Below are positions 1-15,000 of a DNA stretch of 64,000 bases, in pieces. The DNA is from Irpex lacteus (lineage: Eukaryota; Basidiomycota; Agaricomycetes; Polyporales; Irpicaceae). Under the pieces are notes generated by a model. That model ran no database searches, was not told where the DNA came from, and worked only from the letters and a program-made list of their open reading frames with translations. Position numbers and translations under genes: made by a program. The stretch is from the NCBI GenBank assembly GCA_001986395.2, contig MQVO02000004.1:992001-1056000 (forward strand), in the 5' to 3' direction. Numbering within the stretch: position 1 is the first letter of the stretch; each line of letters begins with the position of its first letter.

Positions 1-1108
1 CGCAGGTGTGCGTCGCGAACTAGGCCATACCGTTGGGCTCCGCTCCTGCGACGATGCTGAGGATGAACTACCGCCGAAAACAAAGGAAGTAATGACCGAG
101 AGGTTTGCGACCAGGAGGCTGATTCCATCCTATCAAGACAGAGCTGTAAGTGACGGAAATAGGGTAAACGATGACATTACACACATGGACTGTCGCAGCA
201 AACTCCTCCGTAATGCCATTGATGCGTAGCATAGCATAGATATAGTACAGGCTTGCGCCTGTGGTGAGCAATGTCGCCGCAAAGATAGTAGTGAGACGAA
301 GCTTTGCGCCAGGTGGGAGCTTCGCATTCCAAATCAGCTGGACCGGTGCATACACCAAAATTGCGTCGGTTCCTATGAAAGCTATCGAGAACAATTAGAT
401 GCGGGTATACTGGTCGCTCACTTTGCTTGCACGTACTAATGGACTGCGCAACAGCGGCATCATCTCCCAGAAAACATTGTGGAGTTGGTTGGCTCTTCCA
501 GGACTGTTCTGGGATACAAATCCAGAATACTTGCGCAAATAGGACGATCCACGAGATGATAAAGAGGTAAACACATATGTGGAGAAAACGACGCATACGG
601 GGAGTCGTTGTGATGCGAATCACGGTACAGAGGATAGACAACCGTGAAGTCCTATCATTGTGTGTCATGTGGAAAACAAATCTAGTACGGCTGCAATTAC
701 TTACCAGGTAACCGCATAATAAAAGTGAATGCATCTGTGTGAGCACGACGTTAGTGGTAAACGAAACTTGTACTGAGCTAGAATGTGTTATACAACATAC
801 AGCCAATATACTGCAATCTTAGTGCTCCGCGAGAGTGAGTCTAACGAAGACAATCAGTATCTCTGATTTCAAAGGCATTGTGAGACTGTCGTACCAGGGT
901 CAGCGGTATGGTAAAAATTGGCAACCATGAGGACGATTGTACAGATTGCAGCGGCAACAATCCAGAAGTCGTCCCACCAGAGCTTTCGCCTACGGTATCG
1001 TATACCCAGACGTATTGCAGTAACCAGCAGGCCAAAACCGCAGAGAACACAGTTGACGACTGTAGATGCAACATTGAGCTCAAATAATATCAGGAATAAT
1101 ATTACCAC
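1..1108 (-). CDS. SAT4/rhodopsin-like seven-helix membrane protein (partial, C-terminus off the window)
   Basis: Several short exons on the minus strand encode successive hydrophobic helices. The N-terminal exon carries the family hallmark RLGIRYRRRKLWWDD, a basic loop followed by WWDD, at about 973-1020. A later exon (about 435-640) contains TTPRMRRFLHICVYLF, two long helices and the Cys-rich loop ending PQCFLGDD. The next exon holds two more helices (about 180-390), and after a 55 nt intron comes a helix containing LVANLSVITSFVF, then a Ser-rich polar tail that runs off the left edge. This pattern is seen in fungal rhodopsin-domain/PTH11-related proteins of unknown ligand. They lack the retinal-binding lysine of true opsins, and I see none here. 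No in-frame ATG is visible before the first exon, so the true start is probably in an unresolved small upstream exon. Family call good, function unknown. Confidence 0.65.
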
Positions 1109-3230
1109 ATACTTCGCAGCTGCGCAACGGACGGTGCCATGTGGAGAACGTCACGGCCAGTACTGTCTGGGTTCGAGCCTCGAGATATTGGCTGACTTCA
1201 AGCCAGTTATAATGGGTCTTAAATAGCACGCAGTGTGAGTAAGGGATGTGGTCTCTTGCCAATTTTGGATAACTGTGGCGGGGCACATAGGTTTGGCTAT
1301 CACTGTATACGAGTAGTGCTGAGCAACAGTAACATCAAATCAATCCACGCTCGCTGACCGGAAAAAGCATCCTCATATGGGAGTTAATAGAAAGGAGGGA
1401 GTGCCAGTGAGAAACATTGCGCTCACCCAATGACAATAACTTAGCCAGGAAGCAGCAGAACCTGGATCGAGTGATGTCGCGATGCTGAGAAGTGTGAGTG
1501 CACGGTGCTGGTCGCGGCTTCGCCGGCAGGTAATGACCTGTAGAAGGAGGGTGAACAAAGATGGATGAATTCTCGACATTCAGTAGCTCAGCTCTGGGAT
1601 CGTAGAATCAGGAACTCACAAACACCTCGTGGAGCATTGGTTCGCCCCAGTAGTGGTTCGCAGCCCGGACCCTCAGTTCACCTGCGCTTTAATTACTGCG
1701 TAAGGTGCGCACAGCATGAGTAGATACGTCAAGATGCTGGTGGTCCGATGCCGCAGGGAAGATGGCATTAGACACCCTACACTGCCAGTATAGGGCCTAC
1801 CTTAAGGCATTGGGAATACGTGATCCGAGCCAGTCTTAAGATCGAATGATACACGGGGCTTCCTTCGATGGTTTCAAATTAAACCCTAAAGCGTACCGTT
1901 GTACCTAGGTTCGAGTCTCATGTCAGCGTTGGTAACTTCAGAGTTTGAACGTATGTGGGAACATCGTGACACATAGGTCCCTTGCACAGCGCATCCTACG
2001 ATGTGATCGAATGAAGCTCTAGAGATAGATGAACAGAAGAACGTAAACTCGAAGATTGCAGACGTACTGACGTGTTCATGTTGTTTTCATGCGTGTTCCG
2101 CGAGTTACGCGACATACGATGACATAGAGCCATTTTCTCGCCTGTTGCTGTTGCCTCTGGTGATCGCATGAGCATGAGCATAGCCTAGTCTCGCTTTCAT
2201 ACTCTCACGCGTCCGCGAGACAAGGGCAAAAGAAGGTTCGACCGCTGAGTTCAAAAGTTCCGGGGTCCCTCAAAGGGGTACAGCCACCACCTGCCCAGTT
2301 AAGTAAAAGTTCGGTTGGATTCCGCTTTGTGCTGAGCGCTTTTTGCTTCCGTCCGAATCTACTAAGTACGCAGAGTCCGCAGCTTTCAAAGACTCGGAGC
2401 ACAAGTTCTCGAGCAGGCCCGCCGGAAAAAACGCCGCGCATCGGTAAGGGAACGTACCACAGCGAGGTCCTCGATTTGAATCTTGAACTCAGCCTCCTGT
2501 CGCGCCTGTGCCCTAATTCCGTCGTTCAAGCCAACCTAAGGGTCCTCAGAAGAGCATGAGACTGCTTAAGCACGGTATCATTTCCATCATGCAAGTTGTA
2601 GATAGATTGGGGAAGTTCTGATAATCACCTCAAGTTGCAACAAGAATATACATAATACGTCCGCACCAGTAGTACGAATGGGCTGAGTCATCCACTGCCA
2701 GTGGCCAATTGGATACATCAAGCCTTGAGTCACTTGGCATTAGTAATCTGTCACGTCGCCCAGCGCATTCAAGTTCGCCTACCACTATGTAAGTATCAGA
2801 CTCTGAGTTTGTTCACATTCCAGCGGAATTCTCTTTCCGTCAGGAAGGCGATATGGTATGAATTGTACGGCAACGAAACAACCTGCATAAGAATAGAACA
2901 GATCATGATATACTTAGAAGCCTTTATCTTCTGACGAGCATACATTGCGTTGTGACCGCAACTCGTCGGCGTTCTGCAAGCTATCGATTCCACCAGGCAG
3001 GATAGCCTCAGGCTGAGCTCGAGTATGAACAGCGCGAAGACATATCAAGGTTTACGCAGAAATCAGTCAAGATGTAGATAAGTTTCTATCGCATACACCA
3101 CCAGCAGGTACTATCATTGTGCTGTGTGCAATCAGATAGTTGGACATTCTACAAGTAGCTATACAAACAAGAGCAGAAAATAGCAGAATTGTAACAGTGG
3201 GACCGTAGCCTCAGCCAGCAAAACTAAGCT
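1109..3230. other. Intergenic, no convincing gene
   Basis: About 2.1 kb with only short open frames on either strand and no recognisable protein motif. It should contain the promoter of the rhodopsin-like gene and the 3' end of the monooxygenase gene. A block at about 2205-2559 stays open on both strands and has a different texture from its flanks; it could be a decayed repeat, but I cannot name a family. Confidence 0.5.
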
Positions 3231-5807
<2,577 letters not shown>

Positions 5808-7008
5808 ATTGCAGGGAGTAAAAGTGTTACCTGATAGACCAACAAGCCCGTAGCGTACTATTTCTACCTCGGCTCAGTAGGAACGCCAACAACTTATGCG
5901 CGCATCTGAACGTAAAAACTTCCTGTTGCCGCATCTTGACAGCCCGATCTCTTTGCAATTCAGTATTGCACCCAGTACGCACGTATTCATCTCTGTGCTA
6001 CATATGTTGGCGGATCGATACCGGCTGCAGGGGGACAACAGTAAGTTGAGCCACTTCTTCAATTTGAACTTGTTACATACTCACGGTCATTCTCTTCTTA
6101 TTCATCATTGGCGTGATGAAGTATCAAGACAGTGCAGCCAGGAATGTGATCATGTCCCATGCTGTAATTCATGCCGTACAGGCCGTCTCACAGGATTCTT
6201 TGAGAGAACGCTGGCAGCGTGAGAGATACTCGACAGTGAGGTTACGGTGCAAGAAGTTCAGTGCTAGGCGCTGGGTGTCATATCACTGGCAGACATGATA
6301 GATGCTCCGAGTTCAAATGAACTCAATCGGCAACTAGAGAATGCAATTCATGTACTCATGGCCGCTTATTACCCAAGCGTACAAGCATACATCAAGTGTT
6401 CCGAATGATGAGCTGGTTACTGGCTGAGCGTATGTCGGTACTACTTTACCGCGACTAGTACTAGTCCATGGCCAACATTCTGCTTGAACTCATAGAATTG
6501 CAGCTGAGTTCCAATTGCAATCCTGACAGACCCCCGGGATGGCATAGTTGTCTATGTTCAACATACCAATAACTCGGGTTGAAACGAGTTCAATATGCCT
6601 TATTCTGGACGGCCTGAAGCATATGGGGCCCTTCTTCGACGTTGCAACCCTCAACATCTTCGTCAAACTGAGATTGTCCTAAAGCGCTCGGGCGTGAACT
6701 ACCTTACGACGTTGTTCTTGCCGTACAAATATAAATCAGCTGTGCATAAAGAGCGTCGTCATGATCTTCCCTACTTTCCCATGTGCTTATCATCGCTGTG
6801 CCCTCCATACAGAAACCCCATATTTTCGATTGTAAATTATGTGTAAATATGAGTCTAACATTCCAGAGAGGCGTTTACAGCCGGGTTGAATCGACAGTAA
6901 CTCCGAGGAAACGAGACGTCTCGTTAGCTCCGATGACCATGTATCACGTAGGCCATCGCGAACACCAAGATTGTGTCATCTGCCCTTATCAACACCCGCA
7001 ACGAGAGA
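5808..7008. other. Intergenic, no gene seen
   Basis: Contains only short open frames (the longest about 108 codons, at 5896-6222, without recognisable domains). Expected to hold the monooxygenase promoter and the 3' flank of the methyltransferase. Confidence 0.5.
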
Positions 7009-8984
7009 TCAAGCATCCCACGCTGTCCTTGTGAAATCGTCATCCTTCGCGAACTCAACCAATCCTGTCTCCAGAAGGTCCCAGTGCTTAACGAAACGAA
7101 GTCCCGCTGCTTCCCTGTATAGGACTGTCAGTGATATAGAACACGAAATAGTGCTAAACCTTACCCAATTTCCTTAATCTGGTCGAGAGTTCTCTCCTGC
7201 GAGTTGAGAAGAACCAGCATTGCGATATCTTGGAGGAATGTGCGGGCTGCACCTGCTCCGTAACTGGGAAGAAGAGGCTTGGGTGCCTACGTGACATGAG
7301 GCTCTGGTTGTCATAACACACTAGCTCTGCATGAGAATGGCACATACGAGTTGAGCTGTCTGGGTGGAGCCATGACCGTTGACTCCATTGGTACCGTTGG
7401 CACCATTCACTCCGTTGGTAACCTTGTCGAAGGTAGGCGAGGGAAGGATGTACTCATCTGTAAGACAAGAGTGATCAGGATTCGTTGAGCATGGCAGCCT
7501 GCGTGCCAAGCGCTCACTAATAAGCACACGGCTACCCGGTTTCAACGATGGGCGAACGTTTTTCAGGATCTTGACACAATTCTCGAAAGTCCAGTCGTGG
7601 ATGATTTGACGAAGCTGTAAAGGCGAGCGTGTCAAACGTGGGGTGATGATAGAGCCAGCAATCTTACGAAGTAGATGTCTTTGCCAGGAAGTGGCGAATC
7701 TGTAAAGAAATCCATAGGCTCAAAAGAAACCTTTCCACCATCGAGAGCGGTTGGATTATGTTCAGACCAGTGCTATTTCTGCGCGTCAGCTCGATGCTCG
7801 CTGAACAAGCGCAAATAGGAGATTACCTTTTGAGCATGCTCTATAACATTAGGGGTATCCTGTAGGACGTAATGAATGTGGTCGTAGGTCTTTACGAGGG
7901 CAAGCGGCATAGTTCCGATGCCGGCTCCGACATCACAGAATGTACTCCCCGGAGGAAGCTTGCCCCATGGGAACTCTAAATAGCATAATAAGAGGAAGTA
8001 ACTTGGAAGACGGAAGCCAACTACCTTTTACGACAGCGGGTACATTAGTGACACTCGCTAGAATTCCCATTCCTTGATTGAATAGCTGTGAAAGCAGGGA
8101 ATTATGGATATGAGTGAGTGATAGCTAGCACGCGTTCATTCAATCATCGTACCTTGCTATAATCGGGCTAAGAGAACGTGTAAATTTTACAGTTATATCG
8201 GAATAATCGTACACATACGTGCTCGCGCAACCAGGTAAAGAGTGTACCACCGGGCATCTCATCCTTGATACCATAGGAGAAAGCGCACTTGTCCACGGAG
8301 TCTGATTGGCCGTACTCGGGGTCACTCAGGGTGTCCCAAAGACGCCCGAAAGCGTGTTCGTGAAGCCTATTAGCCCTCAGCTTTGCCATGGAATACACTG
8401 GCTGGTCAGAACGAAGCGCCAATGATATGGGGTTATTGACGAAGACTCCAGCGGCAACTACGCAAAGGATCAGAATGATTAATGCTCATCTTACATCAAA
8501 ACGTACCCTCTCGGAAACAGTGCTTCGACGCAAGATTGCGCAAGACTCGGAGGAGCTTTGTTGGTTCCAGTCCTGTCTTCGCACCAATCTCCTGCACAGA
8601 CAAACCTTCCGGATAATCAGTGAGTAAGTCGGGTATGTTAGCGTTGATGATGACGCGGAAGCAAGCCATATCAACACCAGGAGCAAAAGTCCACTGTATA
8701 CAAAACCGTTGTATGAATAAATTATGCGCGATGAACGCGGAACAACTCACGGTATATATAGCGATGTCGGGTGGTGTGAGAGTTACAATCAGCTGCTGGC
8801 ATGCGCCTTCAAGAATGCGAAGAGATCTCTTCAAGGGTAAGACATCCTGTGGAAGCTTGGGCCACGCATTCGACGTGATTGAGGGCACCCCACTCCCAGA
8901 GGACTCGTATTGCTGGATAGCATCCTCCGCTGCGGTGTTGATCAACTGCACAAGGCGGCGGATATCGTCGGCGGGGGAGGTCAT
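7009..8984 (-). CDS. SAM-dependent O-methyltransferase (fungal COMT-like)
   Basis: Starts at an ATG giving MTSPADDIRRLVQLI. The N-terminal dimerisation and winged-helix region is seen in LLTDYPEGLSVQEIGAKTGL followed by LRVLRNLASKHCFREG. The catalytic half is spread over several exons: a SAM-binding glycine-rich strand near 7900-7960 (reverse strand, reading VGAGIGTMPL) and the DxH-type segment IIHDWTFENCVKILKNVRP near 7560-7610, where His followed by Asp-Trp is typical of the catalytic base region. It ends with LRFVKHWDLLETGLVEFAK after a roughly 45 nt intron. The family methylates hydroxyl groups on small aromatic molecules. A low-complexity insert, NGVNGANGTNGVNGHG, lies at about 7375-7415. 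Co-orientation with the monooxygenase fits a hydroxylate-then-methylate route; that link is inference. Confidence 0.85.
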
Positions 8985-9681
8985 GTTGAAGAATGGTAGA
9001 AAGGGAGGGCGAAAGATAACCAGGATGTCGTGTGGAACGACCAGGCTAAGTACTAATATACAATCATCACAAATCAGAGGGACGGCTCCCTGCTGAGAAA
9101 GCGAAGTTGCACGGTGTCTCAAGGTCAAAAAGCCTGTTCTCGCACGCGGAAGAGGTTGAACCTCGAGCAGCCGGTGACCCGACCGGCACCTGATATGTTG
9201 AGCGATGCTACGAGGGAATTATGCATGAGAGTTACGATAGCGGCGAACGAGGCCATGGCTTTGGTATGAGCTTGTCTGTACGAAAATCGAATGGTGGAGG
9301 CAGACAACTACAATGGCCGAGGAATTGAATGCCTGATTTGGCAGTGGATGTAATTGGAGCGCCCCGGTCATGCTTTCCCACGCTTCCCCGCCACGGTCTA
9401 TACCAATTCATGGGGGTGTCACTCCTGGGACTCTGCCTTCATCGCAAGCGAGAACCTGCGGCCATCGAATTCATGGCCGTGAGCTCTCGGTTGTTCGATG
9501 TCAGTTCCCCACCGTGTCAGGTGAGGGCCATGAGAATCCACCCTCATTGAACACGTTGGCATGTAGTCAAACATCCAGCAGTACGGAAGAGAATCTCATC
9601 GGACGCTCTGTCTTGGCTGTATAATATAAGGATGGCTTACAACCTGCTAAGTCTACCGCCGGGAACCTTATACGCTCCGAA
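8985..9681. other. Divergent promoter region between O-methyltransferase and cystathionine gamma-synthase
   Basis: About 700 nt separating two genes transcribed away from each other. No domain-bearing frame is present. A TATA-like stretch lies near the right-hand gene. Confidence 0.5.
9620..9630 (+). promoter_or_regulatory. TATA-like box of the cystathionine gamma-synthase gene
   Basis: TATAATATAAG lies 52-62 nt before the ATG at 9682, a suitable distance for a basidiomycete core promoter with a short leader. Assigned from sequence and position only. Confidence 0.45.
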
Positions 9682-11651
9682 ATGGACGTCTCAAAGCTCA
9701 CCGATAACGACCTCCTAGGAATACCCATTCCCCACTCGCAACATGCGATCTCAGTGTCCTTCCCGACATGGGCAATCTCTATAGGCTACAAGGAACGCGA
9801 TCTGGCGGTTTTGGACCGCCTGAAGTCTGGCTACCCCCGTTATTGGATTCACCACAGCGTCAGAACGGTAGGTCAAGTCGTTCTTTACGCAGCACTCCAG
9901 GCTGATCATGAGACTTCTCTTAGCTCTCGTACTATCTGGAGCAGAAGTATGCCGAGCCAAATGAGAGGTCTTTACTCTTCCGCTCTGCCTACGCAGCGGA
10001 AGAATGTGTCAAGTTCATGGCCAGGCGCGACGCTCCCGCTCGTGTGCTTGAGAAACACTGTCTTCAAGGGCGTCCCGGCTCTGAGCTCTATGTTGTGCTG
10101 TTCGATCTATCTCTGTGGTCTGTCGCGAAGCAATTCTGGCAGCACACTGGATTCGGCTGTACCACACGATTAGCCATCTATCATCTCAATCTCCTCGGGA
10201 TCAAGGAAGGCCCTGAGCCTCCCGTCCATCACGTTGACTGGAATATACCATCCGACGATCTGACTTTGGCCGGCAAGCCAGAGGATCGGTCTCCTCCTCT
10301 TCCCGCTGCTGATGCGAAGCTCGCCATTCGCAAACGCATTGCCAACCTTCTGGATATCGATTACGACGATGTCTATCTGCATGCGGGAGGCATGAACGCA
10401 ATCTGGTGCGCTCATCACCTCTGCATGGGCGCTATCAGTGATAAGCGCAAGAGTATCTGCTTTGGGTAAGAACGTGCTTAAAACTCAAATTATGTATCTA
10501 ACGCAGTGTTAGTTTCCCCTATGTTGATACTCTCAAGGTCATCGAGAAATGGGGCCCAGGGGCCTATTTCTACCCCGACGGAGGAGACTTCTTTATCGAC
10601 GAACTCGAGAAGCAACTTGAAGGATCGCAGGCCGCAGATCCCTCGCAACCACCGATTTTGGCTCTTTACACTGAAATCCCGTCCAACCCCCTTCTTCGAT
10701 CAGTGAATCTTCCTCGTCTACGCAAGCTTGCCGACAAATACGGCTTTATCATTGTCGTGGACGATACCCTCGGCAACTTCTCCAATCTGCAGATTATGCC
10801 ATTGGTGGACATCGTGGTGACGAGCCTGAGCAAGTTATTCGGAGGGTGAGCAGTGTTACACAGTGGCAAAGCCGTTATAGTCTGATTAAATTTTTCTATC
10901 TACAGAATGGCAAATGTAATGGGCGGAAAGTAAGTGCCGCATGATTGTCCCCCGTTAACATTGTTTTAATTCAATGACCCACAGCCTGTCCCTGAACCCC
11001 GCTGGGAGATACTACTCTCAGCTCAAGGGGTGGCTGAAGGATAACTATCAGGACGTCTACTTTGATGACGACGCAATCGTGATGGAGTATAACTCCCGGG
11101 ACTTTGTACACCGTTCCAACGTCATTAACGGCAACGCCGAGGCCGTCTGTGACTACTTGAAGACCGCTTCTTCTACCATCGCCGAGGTGTACTACCCGAA
11201 GTGGCAAACGCCAGACAATTACAAGGCATGCCTTCGCAGGACACCACCGAAAGAAGCTGACGTTATTCCTGAGCCCGGGTACGGCGGCCTGTTTTCCGTC
11301 CTCTTCACATCCATCGCTGCAGCACAAGCATTCTACGACGCTCTGAGCTGCGCCAAGGGGCCTAGTCTCGGGACCAACTTCACACTCTCATGCCCCTATG
11401 CCATCATCGCGCACTATTACGAATTGGACTGGGCGAAAGACCACGGTGTCCCACTGCAATTTGTCCGTGTTAGCGTTGGACTGGAAAGTCGGGAAGAGTT
11501 GATGAAGATGTTTACGACAGCGGTGGAGGCAGGTGAGAGGGCTCACGCCCAGTACGCTCCGGAGAGTGTACCGGAGGCGGTCTGGAGGCGCGGGATCCCA
11601 GACCCTCCCACACCTATCGCCTATGCCAGAAGTTCGGCTGGATGGGAGTAG
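9682..11651 (+). CDS. STR2: Cystathionine gamma-synthase (PLP-dependent, fungal STR2/met-7 type)
   Basis: Five exons (9682-9867, 9945-10465, 10507-10845, 10906-10929, 10985-11651) join in frame to 578 codons, the size usual for the fungal enzyme. The N-terminus HAISVSFPTWAISIGYKE is family-typical. YLHAGGMNAIW covers the PLP phosphate-binding turn, and VVTSLSKLFGG followed across a 60 nt intron by MANVMGG gives the Schiff-base lysine in SLSK. The C-terminal YGGLFSVLF and KGPSLGTNFTLSCPYA segments hold the conserved domain. The family makes cystathionine from an activated homoserine and cysteine in the cytosol, feeding methionine synthesis. Exon 4 is only 24 nt. Some relatives of this fold act in toxin or alkaloid pathways, so a specialised role next to a monooxygenase and a methyltransferase is possible but not shown. 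Confidence 0.88.
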
Positions 11652-12040
11652 AGCGGTTGTGATTTCTGTCGTCTTCCGTAGTCCTGGACTCGGTACAGCT
11701 TGTGTGTGTGGCTTCAATTGTTAATCAGTAGATAGATATGCTTGGGAGTTTCTTATCCGTTGTATCGCTTCGGAGTATGCTGCAATCCGCCCTCTGTGTT
11801 GAACCGCGTCTGCCGCATGCACCATCTCCAGTCATCAAGCTGCTTAATTATATTCATAGTGATAAGCATTGACAAACAGTATCCGGCGTTACTACTTGTA
11901 CGGGAGAACACCTCATTATAGATTGAACGTATACTTGGATAAGAAGTGAGGTCTAAGAATGCCACAAAGGTGAATAACGGGGTCCGTGTTAGGTATAAAA
12001 TGCATGCAAGCCAGAATAGTAGTGTACGATAGAAGGCACA
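11652..12040. other. Convergent 3' flank
   Basis: Short spacer between two genes ending towards each other. It would contain both polyadenylation regions; nothing else is recognised. Confidence 0.5.
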
Positions 12041-15000
12041 TCATGCGCTAGACTTCTTTCCCTGCAGCCGCTTCTTCAGCGATGCGATGACGCTTCCTCT
12101 ACGGTAGCGAACGAGATAAGATAGCAAATAGATGCCGATAGTCTAGAAAAGGGGGTGAGTAAAAGAACGAAGGTCAAGTAGGTTATTTGAACTTACGTTG
12201 ATTGCAATGAAACCGATGAAGATGCCCACATTACGCCAACGGTGAGAGTATTGGATATTGAAGCTCTTGAAAAGGAACTGGTCCGTCGTGCGATACGGGC
12301 AAACGCCACACTGGGTCGACGAGCCGTTATCAACGAGGTATCCTCCGTTCGCGTCGATGTACGACTGCAGGTAGGACTGGCAGCTCAGTCCCGACGGGGG
12401 CGTGACTGAGACAACCTCTACGGGCGCACACGATACTTCCTTCCTTCCGATAGCAGCTCCCAGAAGACCTTCGACGACGTAGGTGTATGGCGACACGTGG
12501 TACATCCACTTCCACCAGCCGAGGCTCTGAAGGGCTGAAGAACACCATTGCTAGAATGGATGAATCATTGTGAGAATGTGGCAAGCAAAGATATTGGCAG
12601 AACTTACAAGACTGTGACGAATGAGAATAGCAAGTTGAAGAGGAGCGCCGCGATCTGTTCGTTGGAGGAGAGGGCAGCCACAGCCTGACCGAGAGTGATG
12701 TAGTACAACGGCATAAGGACACCAAGCACGAGGTACACGTATCCCGCGCGATAGGCAATTGAGTCGAGGCCGACGGTCCAATACCAGCAGAAATAGAACA
12801 GACTGGAACCGAGGACGTTCCAAGGAATCTCAACCAGGATTTGCGAGGTGATCAGGGCCGACCAGCTGTACATTCGACTTGGACGTTCACGAGCCTCGTA
12901 CAGAGAACGCATATGAATGAACGGGACCTGCAGCTGCTGAGCGAGCGGGACAGTGAGGATAGTCGCAATGAATATGGCCTACAAAGAGAAGTCAGATCAA
13001 TTCATATGCAGAATTTGTGACGCAGAATACATACGAAGATCTTGTTCTGGGTGCCTTGGATTGAATCCTTGGCCTTGAAGAACGTGAAGCCGATGAGCAA
13101 GCCGGCCACGATGTTGAGTGCGAGTTTGGCCATGATATATGTCGGATCGCGCCAGTGTGACTCTGCATCCCGTTGCAACAGCGTGAGCACTTGATATGAC
13201 CAGGAAGTGGCGAATTCGCTCTTCAATGTCGTCTCGACAGCTCCTCGTTGGCGACCTTCGGCGTGGATCCTTTCAATGTCCTCCTGCACACCTCTGGCCT
13301 CCGGTGAGTTCTTCCAGACCTCATGCCAGTCGCGATCTACCAGAGCCGTAGCACCAGCACCGATGACTTGCAAGATATACTCGGCCCTGAAAATTCGATA
13401 GGTGTGAGTGCTACATCAGCTGAAGTCAGAGCTGGAATACGTACGGATTCTCCTCGTCTCTGCAATGCCTCGCGCCATTCCTCTCGAAATACTGAATCAG
13501 AGTGTTGGAATGATGTCCAAGATCGCCGAAGTATACCGTCTGGCCGCCAACTTTCAAGAGGAGAAGACGATCGAAGACTTCGAACAATTCTCCACTGGGC
13601 TGATGGATCGTACACAGGATAGCTTGACCAGCTTTATCGGCGAGCTCTCTGAGGAAGGATACAATGGCCCATGCGCTTTGGGAGTCCAAACCGGAAGTTG
13701 GCTCGTCGAGGAAAAGGAGAAGACGAGGCTTGGCGACGAGCTCGACAGCAATGGTGGTACGCTTCCGCATTTCGACGTTCAAAGTACCGACGATGGCGTC
13801 TCCGTGTTCCTCCAAACCACAGAGCTGCAGGCACCTCTCAACGTAGGCTTCCTTCTCAGAAAGCGGCACAGATGCGGGTTGACGCATCTTCGCAGAGAAG
13901 AGCAGTGCCTCCCGGACAGTCTGAGTGGGGAGATGGGTATCTTGCTGTTGACAGTATCCGCTACGACGACAATGTAATCAGTATGGATAACGATGGCTAA
14001 ACCGGCGAGCACTTACGTTTGAGCTCCAAAGTCGGCAGGGAGCTGATGGCCGTTCACGAAACGATCGCCTCTGATCACGCCAACGTCCGTTCTCTCTGCA
14101 AGCACGTTGAGAAGAGTCGTCTTTCCAGCGCCAGACTCGCCCATCAAGGCAGTCAATTTCCCAGGTGCAACGTAGCCAGAGACGTCATCCAGAAGCTTGC
14201 GGTGAGACCCATCGGCTAACGGAACCACGTATTCGAGGTGCTGCCAAGAGAAAATATCGGTCATGACCAGAGTAGTTGGGAGCTCGGTCTTTGGCTCTGA
14301 AGCCGCAACATTGGTCGTTGACGCGGTAGACGATGCAGGGCCCTTCTCAGCGTCGTCTGCATTGTTATTAGCGACATGGGCTTTAGAGCCACGCTTGAAC
14401 CAAGTGACGTTTGCTGACGCAGACTCGCGCGTGTTGAGCTCTGTCAGAGTCCAGTAGCTGGCAAGAAACGCGACGCCGAACGCAACGGAGATGCCGAAGT
14501 TCTGGAAGGCATCATTTGTGAGATACGGTATTGTTAACGGGATGACAGGAATTAAACTTACCCTCCACAAGTGAGAGTACGAGTATCCATACGAAAGGCT
14601 GGCGTAGACAGCGCCACTGACGGTAGCATGACCAGATTGACTACCGACCACGGTGCACACCTGGTTCTCCAGAGAGACGTTCTCGTAACCTGGCCCCGAG
14701 GGGATAAGAGTTGAGCACTGGGCATCTACGGCATGCAACTCGTTGGTCATCAGGGCCTCGAAAGCGTATTTCAGCGGCTGTTCATATTTATCAGCGGTGA
14801 AAGCGAGTAAAAGAGAGAGATATATTACGAACGTTGATGTAAGTGAGCCACTTCAAAGCCCCGATCATACTCGGTTGAGGGATCATGTAACCAGTGTACA
14901 GCGTGAGCACGAGCACCATTGAACCTGCGATAGTCTGCGCAGGAGCGGCAGTCTTGAAGACCGACGTGACTGCGCGAGTCCAAGCTTTCATAGTGAGTGA

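Noticed and set aside
1160..1180. GGGTTCGAGCCTC resembling a tRNA B box
   Set aside because: No matching A box or acceptor-stem pairing in the surrounding 80 nt.
1900..1925. AGGTTCGAGTCTCA resembling a tRNA B box
   Set aside because: The upstream sequence lacks an A box and no cloverleaf can be drawn.
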